Source of the DNA: Leptodesmis sichuanensis A121
Lineage (GTDB): Bacteria > Cyanobacteriota > Cyanobacteriia > Leptolyngbyales > Leptolyngbyaceae
Assembly: GCF_021379005.1 (NCBI RefSeq)
Contig: NZ_CP075171.1
Span: 4,030,001 to 4,094,000 of the forward strand
DNA length: 64,000 bases
Direction of reading: 5' to 3'
Shown piece after piece: positions 18,087 through 27,592 of this stretch. Numbering within the stretch: position 1 is the stretch's first letter; each line of letters opens with the position of its first letter. The position numbers and the translations under genes were made by a program. Below the pieces are notes generated by a model. That model saw only the letters and a program-made list of their open reading frames with translations, did no database searches and was not told where the DNA came from.

Positions 18087-18560
18087 TTGCGTAAACTATT
18101 CAAGCGATTGAGAGATGCCTGGAAGGACGAGAACTTTCTGCATTCCCTGAAGGATGTTGAGGTTCTCGTCTCCAAAGTGCTGTCGATCGCGATGCTGATC
18201 GTGATTCTGGTTGCCATTTATGACCTGGTTGTGTTTCTTGTCCGAGACTTTCTAATAGCAGAAGGGTTAGTTCCGGAGCCTGGCTCATTTGTTAACAGAC
18301 TGTTTACGGTCTTCGGTCTCTTCTTAAACGTTCTGATCGCGCTGGAAATCCTGGAGAATATCTCTGCTTATCTAAAAAAGCATATGATTCAGGTAGAACT
18401 GGTGATCGTCACCTCCCTGGTTGCCGTCGCCCGAAAGATTATTATTTTAGATTTAGAGAGGAAAACGGCCATGGACCTAATTGCTCTGGCTATCGCTATT
18501 TTTGCCCTCTCAGTAAGCTACTGGATTGTGCGCAACATTGCCAGTAAGCAAAATTCTTAG
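18087..18560 (+). CDS. PsiE-like (phosphate-starvation-inducible E family) membrane protein
   Basis: 157 residues if started at TTG 18087 (MRKLFKRLRDAWKDENF), which has GGAGAG 10 bases upstream; the open frame extends upstream to 17967 but would overlap the divergent gene. Four TM helices are seen, with VLIALEILENISAYLKKHMIQVELVI-type sequence in the middle, characteristic of the PsiE family. The function is unknown. The lack of an ATG start is the weak point. Confidence 0.75.
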   Translation: MRKLFKRLRDAWKDENFLHSLKDVEVLVSKVLSIAMLIVILVAIYDLVVFLVRDFLIAEGLVPEPGSFVNRLFTVFGLFLNVLIALEILENISAYLKKHMIQVELVIVTSLVAVARKIIILDLERKTAMDLIALAIAIFALSVSYWIVRNIASKQNS

Positions 18561-18573
18561 ATCCGGATATTCC

Positions 18574-20685
18574 TTAAGGAAAAGCCATGCCATCAGTGGC
18601 GGACAAGTCGATCGCATAGCTAATAGTCTGGGTTGTATCGGCAGCCAGGGTAATTTCATACAGCCCAGCTTCCTTCAATTTGCCTGACCAGTTTGTCTCC
18701 CGTGAGTCTGCTAACAAAGCAGGAGACTTGCTGTTGGGGGGATACAGCGACAGGCGAACGGATTGATCAGGAACCTGGAGTTGCAAGCGGAATGACTGAT
18801 TCTCCCTAAAACGAGCCAGGAATGCTTTGGCTTCGCCCGGTTTGAGCGTCCCACTGAGCCGATGATTGAAGTTGGTCGTGACAAATTCTACTTGCTCCAG
18901 CGCTTTACCAGATTGTAAAGATTTGAGTTGTTCCGCCGCGATCGCCTGCCACACCTGCCCCAGGGATTGGTTAATCAGGTCATCCTGGCGGGATTGCTCG
19001 GGAAAAAGATAAAAAAACTGCGCATCCGTGAGATCATTGGCAGCCCGACTACTGAGATTCAGTTGCTCCAGCGCAGCCTGTCGATCGCGCAGGTCGGCTT
19101 CTGAGTATCGCCCTAACCGCGATCGCGCAGCGGGATTTAGAGATTGCAGGCGATCGGCCACTTGCAGCGCAATCTGATCCCACTCGGCCCGCAAATTTTC
19201 ATCAGCGGCTCCTGTTCCCAATGTTTGTCCATTCAGTTCGGGATGTCTGGCGTAAAACAGTTCATTCACCAGGGCGATCATGAAGTTATCTGCAACTCCC
19301 AGTTTTTGCAGACGCTGGGCCAGTTTTTGCTTCCGCGCCTGTTCCGCTTTCGAGAATTCCGACTCCTGTGGTTTGGGAACCGTTGAATGATTTAAATTAT
19401 TTTTTTGAGGGGAGCGTATCGAAGGCGTAATTTCGGGCAGTTTGTCTTTCAACGCTGGCCCTAACCACTTCACGCCAACCCACCAACCGCCAACAATCAT
19501 GCCACCCACAACCAGCCATTTTACCAGAGCTGCAAGTTCCCTCCACGGCAGCGATTGAGCAGGGGATGCTGGTTGGGGAATGACTTGAGCCGCTTGCGTT
19601 TTCGCTCTGGAACGACCAACAGCAATGGTTTTGACCATTGATGTGGCTGACTGAACAAGATTTGGGATAGCAGCAGGAACAGATACTTTGGGCACCGGAG
19701 CCGATCGCGGAGACTTCGCCTGGGTTGCGTCCGGTTGGGTCAGCACCTGCAGTACCTCTTGAGCCGACTGATACCGTTTGTCAGGATACGGATCGAGCAT
19801 CCGATCTAATGTTTTCGTCAGGGTTGGGGTCAGGGAAACGGCTGGCTGCCATCCCCGCCGATTCAGGCTGCCGTTAGTAAAAAATAGGTCTTGAGGTTCC
19901 TTACCCGTCAGCAACACCAGTACAGTTACAGCCAGGGCATAGAGGTCGCTATGGGGGGACACTGCTCCCTGCTCTAGTTGTTCCGGCGGCGCATACCCGA
20001 GCTTGCCTATGCGAGTCATGGTAGCAACACGACCATTGGCCTGGGGAGAACTTTCAGAAATGGCTCTGGCGGCAACCTGCTTCACGCCACCAAAATCGAT
20101 CAGGACAGGCAAGCCATCGGACGATCGCCGAATTAAGTTATCTGGCGAAATATCCCGGTGAATCACACCCGCCTTGTGGATATAGTCCAATACGGGCAAT
20201 AGCTGGAACAGCAGTTCTGTCACTTCCGCTTCGGTGAAGGTTGCGCCCTGCTGCTGGCGATCGTGCAACAGATCCTGATAGGTCTGCCCGTCCACAAAAT
20301 CCTGTACCAGAAACAAGCGCTCTCGTCCCTGCCAACCTGCCCGGAATAATTCTCGAAATTCGGGGATTTGGGGATGCTGCAACTGGTAGAGAATTCCCGC
20401 TTCCCTGGCAAACAGTTCTTCGGCTTTGCGCAACGCTTCTTGACCCTGAACCTGGGGCGCAAACTCCTTCAAGACACAGGGTTCATCAAAGCGATGGGTA
20501 TCCTGCACCAGATAGGTACGGCCAAATCCGCCCTGGGCCAACTCTGACAGGATGCGATAGCGCCACCCCAGAAGCTGTCCTGCCACAGCCTGGGGACTTC
20601 CCCCCATTAGCGATTCGCCACAGAGCCGACAAAAGCGGCTATCAACGGAGTTTAAGTGTCCCTGGCTGCAGTATTGCGGTTTCAT
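18574..20685 (-). CDS. serine/threonine protein kinase with zinc-ribbon N-terminus and PPC-like C-terminus
   Basis: 703 residues. Residues 1-25 hold Cys6, His10, Cys19 and Cys22, a small zinc ribbon typical of cyanobacterial kinases. The kinase domain (about 44-315) has the Gly loop AQGGFGRTYLV, Lys73, HRDISPDN near 172, IDFGGVKQ near 195 and APPEQ. The DFG Asp and HRD Asp are intact, so it is catalytically competent. One TM helix (about 385-405) is followed by a helical segment and a C-terminal beta domain (about 605-700) resembling bacterial pre-peptidase C-terminal domains. Its start overlaps the stop of the upstream gene in ATGA, so the two are translationally coupled. Confidence 0.93.
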   Translation of the reverse strand: MKPQYCSQGHLNSVDSRFCRLCGESLMGGSPQAVAGQLLGWRYRILSELAQGGFGRTYLVQDTHRFDEPCVLKEFAPQVQGQEALRKAEELFAREAGILYQLQHPQIPEFRELFRAGWQGRERLFLVQDFVDGQTYQDLLHDRQQQGATFTEAEVTELLFQLLPVLDYIHKAGVIHRDISPDNLIRRSSDGLPVLIDFGGVKQVAARAISESSPQANGRVATMTRIGKLGYAPPEQLEQGAVSPHSDLYALAVTVLVLLTGKEPQDLFFTNGSLNRRGWQPAVSLTPTLTKTLDRMLDPYPDKRYQSAQEVLQVLTQPDATQAKSPRSAPVPKVSVPAAIPNLVQSATSMVKTIAVGRSRAKTQAAQVIPQPASPAQSLPWRELAALVKWLVVGGMIVGGWWVGVKWLGPALKDKLPEITPSIRSPQKNNLNHSTVPKPQESEFSKAEQARKQKLAQRLQKLGVADNFMIALVNELFYARHPELNGQTLGTGAADENLRAEWDQIALQVADRLQSLNPAARSRLGRYSEADLRDRQAALEQLNLSSRAANDLTDAQFFYLFPEQSRQDDLINQSLGQVWQAIAAEQLKSLQSGKALEQVEFVTTNFNHRLSGTLKPGEAKAFLARFRENQSFRLQLQVPDQSVRLSLYPPNSKSPALLADSRETNWSGKLKEAGLYEITLAADTTQTISYAIDLSATDGMAFP

Positions 20686-22181
20686 TCCTTGTGATCTTCA
20701 GGATCTTGATGAGTGGATGGGAGCGGGTCTGGATTCAGTGCCGGGGATTCCGTAGGTGCTGCGGCTACCATGTCTGGGTTCAGCGTTTCTACATCGATGC
20801 TGGTTTCAGAAGCGGTAGATGCGGTGGTATTCGCGATCGCGTCAGAGTGAATGGTTGCTGCGGTATCAGTGATGGGTTCGGAATCAGGAGTTGCTTCAGA
20901 CTCGGCACTTGGTTCGGAGTCAGGAGTAGATGCGCTGGTAATCAATGCTTCAGAATCTGCGATCGGAGCAGAACCGGAAGGATCTCCAGGATCGATCGGT
21001 TCCTCAGAGTCGGCGATCGCGGCAGAATTGTCAACGGCTTCAGATGGGATAGGAGTTGCAGCATGGCTGATAGTTTCAGTTTCAGAAGCAACCACCACTT
21101 CGGCAGCGGCAGGGGCTGCAGCATCGACGATCGCCTCTACCGGAGTTAGATCCTCTGGTTGGACAACCGCCTCTGAGGGAACAGACTCTGCCGCATCAGC
21201 AATCGCTTCAGGCTGGCTTATGGGTTCATTGGCCAGATCCTCAAGCGCAGCGACCTGTTCAGAGTGAACCATGGCTTCAGAACTGACAGGTTCCTCCAGA
21301 TCGACAACGGATGCAGACTCGCCACTGGCTTCAGAGGCGATCGCAGGTTCTTCATCCCAGAGATCAACCTCTTGATCCTCTTCTGTTGTAGTGGGTTCTG
21401 AAGCGATGTCGTCAGTCTTCCGTTCCAGTTCTGTATCTGGAATAGGTGTTGCCGTTTCCGATTCTGCAAACCACTCTTCTGCGGCTTCAGCCTCACTTTT
21501 TTCGGCAGCGGTTTCCGAAACTGGAGGTTCAGTTTCTGCAGGAGTGGCTCCCAGGTTGGCCTCTGCAGCCACTGTTTCTGGTGCGGAGGCGGCAATTACG
21601 GGGGGCAGAATTTGATTGACGGGAATCCCCACTGCTGTAAAGTCTGAGCGAATTGCTTCCAGGGGGTAGGGAGCCGTTGCGGCAAAGGTCGATTCTCCAG
21701 TGAGCATGACGCTGAAAACGCTGACTGGCACCTGCAGAAATAGATTGACTCCCAAAAAAGCGATCGCAGCGACCAGTAACCCCAGCCACCGGGCCTCTGC
21801 CGCAAACGGTGTAACAGGGTTGGCGATCGGCGCCAGGTAGTACAACTGACGCAGGGCGAAAAAGGTGATGATGGCGGGTGCGATTGCCAACCAGCGGTTT
21901 CGCTGGGACTTAAATAGCGTTAACAGCCGTCGTTGATCCTCGGTTAATTGGGCTGGCTTCAGGGCCACCCCGATCAAACTAAAAATATAAAAAGGTCGCT
22001 GCCATTGCATCCAGAAGATGGGCACAATGCCGATCGCAGCGACCAATAATAGCTCCAACCAGAAGGGCAAGACCGGATCTCCCGCCGCTAGACCCAGCCA
22101 GCAAAGCTCTAACCAGAGGGGCAAGGTTGCCAAGCCAGCCAGATGAATCCACAAATAGGGATCAGACCAAAAAGATCGCAT
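20682..22181 (-). CDS. low-complexity-tail membrane protein
   Basis: 499 residues from ATG 22181 (MRSFWSDPYLWIHLAG); the frame opens further upstream. The N-terminal about 210 residues form a polytopic membrane domain with about five TM helices, while the last about 270 residues are Ala/Ser/Glu/Pro-rich with imperfect repeats such as SEAIADAAE and SEPITDTAA. The layout matches the cyanobacterial family named low-complexity tail membrane protein. It overlaps the following kinase gene by 4 bases (20682-20685). The acidic Ser/Thr-rich tail would be an obvious substrate or partner for the kinase, which is inference. Confidence 0.8.
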   Translation of the reverse strand: MRSFWSDPYLWIHLAGLATLPLWLELCWLGLAAGDPVLPFWLELLLVAAIGIVPIFWMQWQRPFYIFSLIGVALKPAQLTEDQRRLLTLFKSQRNRWLAIAPAIITFFALRQLYYLAPIANPVTPFAAEARWLGLLVAAIAFLGVNLFLQVPVSVFSVMLTGESTFAATAPYPLEAIRSDFTAVGIPVNQILPPVIAASAPETVAAEANLGATPAETEPPVSETAAEKSEAEAAEEWFAESETATPIPDTELERKTDDIASEPTTTEEDQEVDLWDEEPAIASEASGESASVVDLEEPVSSEAMVHSEQVAALEDLANEPISQPEAIADAAESVPSEAVVQPEDLTPVEAIVDAAAPAAAEVVVASETETISHAATPIPSEAVDNSAAIADSEEPIDPGDPSGSAPIADSEALITSASTPDSEPSAESEATPDSEPITDTAATIHSDAIANTTASTASETSIDVETLNPDMVAAAPTESPALNPDPLPSTHQDPEDHKE

Positions 22182-22306
22182 ACCGCACCACGGATAAAAC
22201 CCATGCCCAAGTATAAAACCTGGGTGGCCTTCCTTTGGCCTTAGCGTTGGCAATCTAACAGTGGAAATCCCGGATCCAAACGGGCCTACATTAGCTTGTA
22301 CAGTTC

Positions 22307-22546
22307 TTAAACCAGAACCGGATCACGCTGGGCTGCTTTTTGTTGTTGAATCGCCTTCAGTTGCTGCAGTAGAGAATCGGTTTCAGCCTGGAGGTGCAAA
22401 AATTTTTCTTGCTGATCTGCCCGGTATTGAGCTTTCAAGGCTTCCATTAAACGCGCCCGCCGACGAGCCTCAGCCTCATCTACTGCTGGTAGGTTAACCT
22501 CGGAAGTCTGTTCGGACAAATTCGCAGAACGATCGGTAGTTGCCAT
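22307..22546 (-). CDS. small coiled-coil protein, unknown function
   Basis: 79 residues from ATG 22546. It is almost wholly alpha-helical with Gln/Glu/Ala heptads (ARRRARLMEALKAQYRADQQ, LHLQAETDSLLQQLKAIQQQ). It is probably cytoplasmic, with no signal or membrane segment. It lies upstream of the low-complexity-tail/kinase pair on the same strand, 125 bases away, and may be the first gene of that unit. The ORF looks real from its composition and start; function not recognised. Confidence 0.6.
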   Translation of the reverse strand: MATTDRSANLSEQTSEVNLPAVDEAEARRRARLMEALKAQYRADQQEKFLHLQAETDSLLQQLKAIQQQKAAQRDPVLV

Positions 22547-22739
22547 GTCAACCAGTTAGTTATTTGTACTCACTACACCACTGCATATCTTAACCTAAAC
22601 TTTACAAAAAGATACCATTGTCTTGTGGAAATTTCGCAATTGGCTCCGGCCATTCTAGAACGGAATGGCACTGGGAGGGTTCAAAAATCGGGGTACACTA
22701 AGAGTCTACGTCCACCTTATTGCGATCGCGCCTTAACCT

Positions 22740-23885
22740 GTGACTTCAAGTTTGTCTGCCAGTTCCCCAATTTCCTCCCCCTCCTCCCACCCTGAAGCTC
22801 CCTCTTCCCTTGGCGGCTGGCGGGGACTCATTGAAACGTATCGGCCTTTGCTGCCCGTCACCGAGCAAACTCCTGTAGTAACACTCCTGGAAGGCAACAC
22901 TCCGTTGATTCCGGTGCCTGCGATCGCGGAGCAAATTGGTCGCGGGGTGAAAGTTTGGGTGAAATACGATGGCCTCAACCCTACGGGCAGTTTCAAAGAC
23001 CGGGGGATGACGATGGCCATTTCCAAAGCCAAGGAAGCTGGAGCTACGGCAATCATCTGTGCCAGTACGGGCAATACCTCGGCAGCAGCAGCGGCCTATG
23101 CTCGTCGGGGAGGATTACGCGCCTTTGTGCTGATCCCTGATGGCTATGTAGCTTTGGGCAAACTGGCTCAGGCACTGGTGTATGGAGCCGAAGTTCTGGC
23201 CATTCAGGGCAACTTTGACCAGGCCCTCAAGATTGTCCGGGAGATGTCCAACAGTTATCCCGTTACCCTGGTCAACTCTGTCAATCCCTACCGACTGGAA
23301 GGACAGAAGACAGCGGCGTTTGAAATTGTTGATGTTCTGGGCGATGCTCCCGATTGGCTGTGTATTCCGGTTGGCAATGCAGGCAACATTACCGCCTATT
23401 GGATGGGCTTCTGTCAATACCATCAGGCGCAACGGTGTACCAAACTTCCCCGCATGATGGGATTCCAGGCCGCAGGAGCTGCCCCCCTGATTAGTGGTCA
23501 CGCCATTGAGCATCCAGAAACTCTCGCTACGGCCATTCGGATTGGCAATCCTGCTAACTGGGAACGGGCGATCGCTGTGAAAGAAGCCAGTCAGGGGGAA
23601 TTTAATGCCGTCACCGACGCGGAAATTCTGGCCGCCTATCGACTGTTGGCTTCTCAGGAAGGAATTTTCTGCGAACCCGCCAGTGCCGCCTCAGTTGCCG
23701 GCTTGTTAAAGGTCAAAGATCAGGTGCCCACGGGAGCGACCGTCGTTTGCGTGCTTACTGGCAATGGCTTGAAAGACCCCGATGCTGCCATCCAACACTG
23801 CAACAACCCGCTCAAGCAAGGCATTCAACCAACGCTGGCATCAGTGGCAAAAGCGATGGGATTTGAGCGAAATGTTTTTTCATAA
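22740..23885 (+). CDS. thrC: threonine synthase
   Basis: PLP-dependent enzyme converting O-phosphohomoserine to threonine, the last step of threonine synthesis. It has 381 residues if started at GTG 22740; the first about 25 residues are low-complexity Ser/Pro and the conserved part begins [19 protein letters not shown]. The PLP lysine is Lys86 in [26 protein letters not shown] follows, and the phosphate-binding loop is [15 protein letters not shown] near residue 216. The end overlaps the start of the serine hydrolase gene by 14 bases, so the two are probably co-transcribed. Confidence 0.95.
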   Translation: MTSSLSASSPISSPSSHPEAPSSLGGWRGLIETYRPLLPVTEQTPVVTLLEGNTPLIPVPAIAEQIGRGVKVWVKYDGLNPTGSFKDRGMTMAISKAKEAGATAIICASTGNTSAAAAAYARRGGLRAFVLIPDGYVALGKLAQALVYGAEVLAIQGNFDQALKIVREMSNSYPVTLVNSVNPYRLEGQKTAAFEIVDVLGDAPDWLCIPVGNAGNITAYWMGFCQYHQAQRCTKLPRMMGFQAAGAAPLISGHAIEHPETLATAIRIGNPANWERAIAVKEASQGEFNAVTDAEILAAYRLLASQEGIFCEPASAASVAGLLKVKDQVPTGATVVCVLTGNGLKDPDAAIQHCNNPLKQGIQPTLASVAKAMGFERNVFS

Positions 23886-24825
23886 GGATCTGCAACTGGA
23901 GACATTCGGCGATCGCATCCTGGAGAAAATTTGGACTGCCTTTCCAGGGTTAGCTCGGAATCAGTTAGCCCTGACCTGGCTGGTTTATGATCCTCCGGCT
24001 CCGATCAATACCGGGGGGGCACTGCATCCCGAAGAGTTCTGGAACTACTCGCCCCGTGGCTTCAGTTATCGGGGAGTGGAATTGATTTACCCGGCCAGTG
24101 TCGTCAAGTTGTTTTATCTGGTGGCGATTCACGAGTGGTTGGAACGGGGCATGGTGCAGCCTTCTGTGGAACTCGATCGGGCCATCCGGGACATGATTGT
24201 AGATTCCAGCAATGATGCAACGGGCCTGATTGTGGATGTGGTCACTGGCACCACCAGCGGCCCTGAGTTAGCTCCCGGCCCCTTTGCAGCCTGGAAACAA
24301 CAGCGTCAGATTGTCAATCGCTATTTTCAGTCCTTTGGCTGGGATGAATTGCAGACCATCAATGTCTGCCAGAAGACCTGGTGCGATGGCCCCTATGGGC
24401 GGGAGCGAGCTTTTTATGGCGAGCTAATGGAAAACCGCAATATGCTCACCACGATCGCCACGGCTCGCCTGCTCCACAGCATTGTGGGAGGAGTCGCCGT
24501 ATCTGCTTCCCGATCGCAAGCCATGATGACTCTGTTGCGGCGATCGCTGAATCCTGATGATTTATTGGCCGATCCCGAAAACCAGGTGACGGGCTTTCTG
24601 GGATCGGGGTTGCCGTTGAATGCCAGTCTCTGGTCGAAAGCGGGCTTGATGAGTCGGGTGCGCCATGATGCCGCTTATATTGAACTGCCCGGTTGTTATC
24701 CTTACTTGCTGGTCGTGTTTACGGAAGGAGCCGACCAGGCAAAAAATGAATCTATCCTGCCCTTCATCTCGCAACAAATTGCCGAAGCCATGCGATCGCT
24801 CTCTGCACCTGCCAACAAAGGTTGA
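23872..24825 (+). CDS. beta-lactamase-like serine hydrolase (class A / PBP fold)
   Basis: 317 residues from ATG 23872, overlapping thrC by 14 bases. The three motifs of the penicillin-interacting fold are present: SxxK in [10 protein letters not shown] (Ser76, Lys79), SxN in DSSNDATG (near 112-114) and KAG in [11 protein letters not shown] near 255. There is no clear signal peptide, unusual for an envelope hydrolase. It may act on cytosolic esters or amides, or the start may be misassigned. An upstream frame reaching 23782 exists but would run deep into thrC. Confidence 0.85.
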   Translation: MFFHKDLQLETFGDRILEKIWTAFPGLARNQLALTWLVYDPPAPINTGGALHPEEFWNYSPRGFSYRGVELIYPASVVKLFYLVAIHEWLERGMVQPSVELDRAIRDMIVDSSNDATGLIVDVVTGTTSGPELAPGPFAAWKQQRQIVNRYFQSFGWDELQTINVCQKTWCDGPYGRERAFYGELMENRNMLTTIATARLLHSIVGGVAVSASRSQAMMTLLRRSLNPDDLLADPENQVTGFLGSGLPLNASLWSKAGLMSRVRHDAAYIELPGCYPYLLVVFTEGADQAKNESILPFISQQIAEAMRSLSAPANKG

Positions 24826-24895
24826 CCCCGCAGCAGATCTCTTATCGTGAGCGTATAGCGGATCTTAAACCTTGCCCAACTCCAAAATACCCAGT

Positions 24896-24981
24896 TTTGT
24901 AGGATGTGTTAGGCGATCGCCATAACGCATCCCGGTGAGACAGCCATTCCTGCGTTACGCTGCGCTAACACATCCTACAAA
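24896..24981. repeat. hairpin repeat with 17-bp perfect inverted ends
   Basis: TTTGTAGGATGTGTTAG (24896-24912) and CTAACACATCCTACAAA (24965-24981) are exact complements, with a second inner complementarity around GTTAGGCGATCGCC and GCGTTACGC. Related shorter sequences lie at 33186-33232 and 10205-10240. It sits between the convergent serine hydrolase and ABC binding-protein genes and could serve as a bidirectional terminator-like stem. Confidence 0.8.
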
Positions 24982-24990
24982 GAGCATTCC

Positions 24991-26328
24991 TTATCTACTG
25001 GGTGCAACCTTATCGACGGTCTTGAGTTTGCCGTCGCTTTCGACTCTCCAGACATCGTAAACGCCAACGACATCCCCGTTCTCATCGACATCCACATTGC
25101 CGCTGGCACCCTGATAGTTAATCTTCTTCCCTTCCTTCAACAGCTTCAAGCCTTCGCACACATCCGAAACTTCCGTTCCAGGGCCATTGGCAACTTCCCG
25201 CAACTTACTTTGGATTGCCTCGCCTGTATTTGCTCCAGCCGCCTGAGCCGCAAGCACAAGCAAGGCCGCAGCATCCCAGGCTTGGGGAGCATAGATGGGT
25301 GGTTGCTGCTTGAACTTCTGTTCCCAGAGTTTAGAGAGTTGCGCCAGAGCCTTGCCATCAGCACCAGGAACCGTTCCCAAGGCTCCAGTTAGAATGTACT
25401 GACCATCAGTAGTTTTGCCGACCTGTTGCGGAAATTGATCTGATTTGGAGCCATCGGTTAAGAGAATTTGTACCCCTTTACTGAGTCCTTGCTCATAAGC
25501 GGTTTTTAACAATAGAGCGCCTGTTTCTGCATAGGCGATCGCTGCCACCGCTTCGGGTTTCCCGCCAAAAGCCGCCTGGACTTCCGTTGCAAAGGTTGTG
25601 GCCTTGGGGTCATAGCGGGTGGGCTTAGCTTCATTCGTCACGGTGCCACCCAATTTCTTGAATGCCTGCACAAACTCTCTTTCAAAGCCCACCCCGTAAT
25701 CGTTATTGATGACGATCGTGGCCACGGTCTTAAACCCTTTATCATGAGCCAGTTTAGCCAGTGCTTGAGCCTGATAGGTATCCGGTGGTGCGGTGCGTGC
25801 CCAATAGCCCTGAAAATCTCCTTTTTGCGCTCGTTCCGTAAATACGGGGCTAGTGCTGCCCGGAGAAATTAACATGACCTTGTTACGAACGGCGATCGGA
25901 GCCGCTGCCGACGATACACTACTGGCAAAGGAACCAACCACTCCCGCCACCTTATCCACTTCCGCCAGTTTTGTCATCCCATCGGCCCCTGCAGTGGGAT
26001 CCGTCTGATCATCCGTGTTTGGAACCAGGGTTACAGGTTGTCCATTTACTCCGCCACACTGGTTAACTGTTTCTACCAGCAGGGGCACAGCTGCTAACAT
26101 CGGTTGTCCTACCGAGGCCAAATCTCCAGTTGCGGGCAGCAATGAGCCAATCTTCAGTCCCGTCCCGCCTGCTGCAGGAGAAGTCGCGGCAGGGGAACCT
26201 GTTTGAGTTGCAGAGGGGGGGGCCTGTTCCTGACAGGCAGCAGCCAGGATACCAACACCTAACACTGAAGTGGCTAGCATGATGGCTCGAAAGGGTTTGA
26301 AGCGATGATTAATGGCTAGTTTACTCAT
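24991..26328 (-). CDS. ABC transporter periplasmic binding lipoprotein, branched-chain/neutral amino acid type
   Basis: 445 residues. The N-terminus is a lipoprotein signal ending AAAC with Cys32 as the expected lipid-bearing residue, then a Ser/Thr/Pro/Gly linker. The mature part is a peripla_BP_6 (LivJ-type) domain: KIGSLLPATGDLASVG, VAGVVGSFASSVSSAAAPIA, NDYGVGFEREFVQAFKKLGG, GPGTEVSDVCEGLKLLKEGKKINYQG. It resembles NatB of the cyanobacterial N-II neutral amino acid transporter (recollection), but no permease or ATPase gene is adjacent. Confidence 0.88.
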   Translation of the reverse strand: MSKLAINHRFKPFRAIMLATSVLGVGILAAACQEQAPPSATQTGSPAATSPAAGGTGLKIGSLLPATGDLASVGQPMLAAVPLLVETVNQCGGVNGQPVTLVPNTDDQTDPTAGADGMTKLAEVDKVAGVVGSFASSVSSAAAPIAVRNKVMLISPGSTSPVFTERAQKGDFQGYWARTAPPDTYQAQALAKLAHDKGFKTVATIVINNDYGVGFEREFVQAFKKLGGTVTNEAKPTRYDPKATTFATEVQAAFGGKPEAVAAIAYAETGALLLKTAYEQGLSKGVQILLTDGSKSDQFPQQVGKTTDGQYILTGALGTVPGADGKALAQLSKLWEQKFKQQPPIYAPQAWDAAALLVLAAQAAGANTGEAIQSKLREVANGPGTEVSDVCEGLKLLKEGKKINYQGASGNVDVDENGDVVGVYDVWRVESDGKLKTVDKVAPSR

Positions 26329-26515
26329 TGAACTACGACACTCCTAAACAGCGCCCCTGCACAAGTAAGGGGATCCAAAGATGTCCTGATTATAAGAAGC
26401 AGAAGCCCCTCTGTTAGCACCAGACAAGAAATTGCAATCAATTGTCGCCAGCCGAAATCTGAGTAGTTTGCAAGGTAAAAAAGAGGATAAATAAGTATTG
26501 ATAGCAAAGCATATA

Positions 26516-26603
26516 TAGCAGCCCTAAATCAGTCGTGAGAGAAGAGGAAGTTGTGAGAGATTTTCCGCAGGGAACGCCTCTCACAATCCAGATAGGATTG
26601 CTA
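26516..26603. mobile_element. 88-bp MITE with IS630-type ends, TA target duplication
   Basis: It is flanked by TA on both sides (26514-26515, 26604-26605). The left end TAGCAGCCCTAAATCAG matches the left end of the two IS630 copies at 38.9 and 41.7 kb (TAGCAATCCCAAATCAG; about 20 of the first 25 bases agree). The right end, inverted, starts TAGCAATCCTATC. The interior of about 35 bases has no ORF. This fits a miniature element mobilised by the IS630 transposase. Confidence 0.8.
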
Positions 26604-26622
26604 TATGAAAATGACAAATAAA

Positions 26623-26656
26623 AATGCTTCAGGAGATCTCATTTCCCTGAAGCATT
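26623..26656 (-). terminator. rho-independent-terminator-like hairpin reading minus strand
   Basis: AATGCTTCAGG (26623-26633) pairs exactly with CCTGAAGCATT (26646-26656), and on the minus strand the stem is followed by TTTTTATTTG. No minus-strand gene ends here; the nearest upstream gene is on the plus strand. It could stop antisense or runaway transcripts. Confidence 0.65.
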
Positions 26657-26717
26657 AACTACTGCACCTGGCAACAATTATGCTGGTGGTACAGCTTCGA
26701 CTATGGGAGGGCAGGCA

Positions 26718-27341
26718 ATGGTGCAAACCATTCAAGCTAAAAACGTTACCCTACGATCGCTAATTGATGACTTTGGGATTCAGCTTGTTGACGATCGAAC
26801 GTTCTTTCTAGAGTGGCAGGGCAATTTACCGGAAGTCAGCGAATTAGAAAAACAACTGCTTGACCGCATTCGGGCTGGCTTTGTGAATCTGCTCAACTAT
26901 CCGCCACTCCTTGAAGGGGTGATTCGGATGACAGTCGTTGACCCGCTGCTCTTCCTGGGTGGCTTCTATCTACCGCCGTTTCATGTGAGATCGGAACCGT
27001 CGATTGAAATCCAAACTGAAGACGAAGGCATCATCATCACAGGTAGCCTGGATACCCTGGTACTTAAAGACCGCCTATGGGTACTCGTGGTTGAATCAAA
27101 ACGTGCTTCCTATTCCGTAGAAGCTGGTCTGGCCCAAATTCTGGCTTATATGTTAGCCAGTCCAGACCTGGATCAGCCCTGCTACGGCATGATCACGAGT
27201 AGTGGTAGCTTTATGTTCATCAAGCTGGTTAAAGGCAACCCACCCCGATACGCAGTCTCTAAGCTGTTTGGTATTCGAGAGCCAGAAGATTTAGTGGCTG
27301 TCTTTGCAATTCTCAAGCGTCTCGGTCAGCTTGTTGCATAG
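26718..27341 (+). CDS. PD-(D/E)XK nuclease-like protein (HsdR N-domain type), paralogue of 62781-63431
   Basis: 207 residues from ATG 26718, preceded by GGAGGGCAGG; an in-frame ATG 15 bases upstream is less likely. Core strands ITGSLDTLVLKDRLWVLVVESKRA (about 112-136) give the D-x(n)-E-x-K catalytic pattern of restriction-like nucleases; the family is often annotated type I restriction endonuclease subunit R-like. About half its residues match the protein at 62781-63431 by eye. No modification or specificity genes are adjacent, so the role is unknown. Confidence 0.75.
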   Translation: MVQTIQAKNVTLRSLIDDFGIQLVDDRTFFLEWQGNLPEVSELEKQLLDRIRAGFVNLLNYPPLLEGVIRMTVVDPLLFLGGFYLPPFHVRSEPSIEIQTEDEGIIITGSLDTLVLKDRLWVLVVESKRASYSVEAGLAQILAYMLASPDLDQPCYGMITSSGSFMFIKLVKGNPPRYAVSKLFGIREPEDLVAVFAILKRLGQLVA

Positions 27342-27424
27342 ATCTGGTTCCAGGTAGCCTAAGCGCCCTGAATCCATGCCAAAGAACTCAGGGCGATCGA
27401 GATGGGCATTAGCTAGAAACTAAA

Positions 27425-27516
27425 CGGAGAGAGAGGGATTCGAACCCTCGGTACGGCCTTTCGATCCGTACAACAGATTAGCAATCTGCCGCTTTCGACC
27501 ACTCAGCCATCTCTCC
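27425..27516 (-). tRNA. tRNA-Ser(GCU)
   Basis: A class II tRNA on the minus strand. Acceptor GGAGAGA (27516-27510) pairs with TCTCTCC, the D arm is GGCTGAGTGGTCGAAAGC, the anticodon arm CAGATTGCTAATCTG has GCT, followed by a long variable arm and T arm GGGTTCGAATCCC. No CCA is encoded. It decodes AGC/AGU. Confidence 0.95.
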
Positions 27517-27592
27517 AGATGCTGAAAGACCATCATACCAGATTTAGCTCACCACACAACCCAAATCCTGAAGGTTTAATGACCCAACAGCA

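Noticed and set aside
20851..21267. Plus-strand Ala/Ser-rich open frame opposite the low-complexity-tail protein
   Set aside because: It is a mirror of the repeat-encoded acidic tail; it has no ribosome site and no conserved features.
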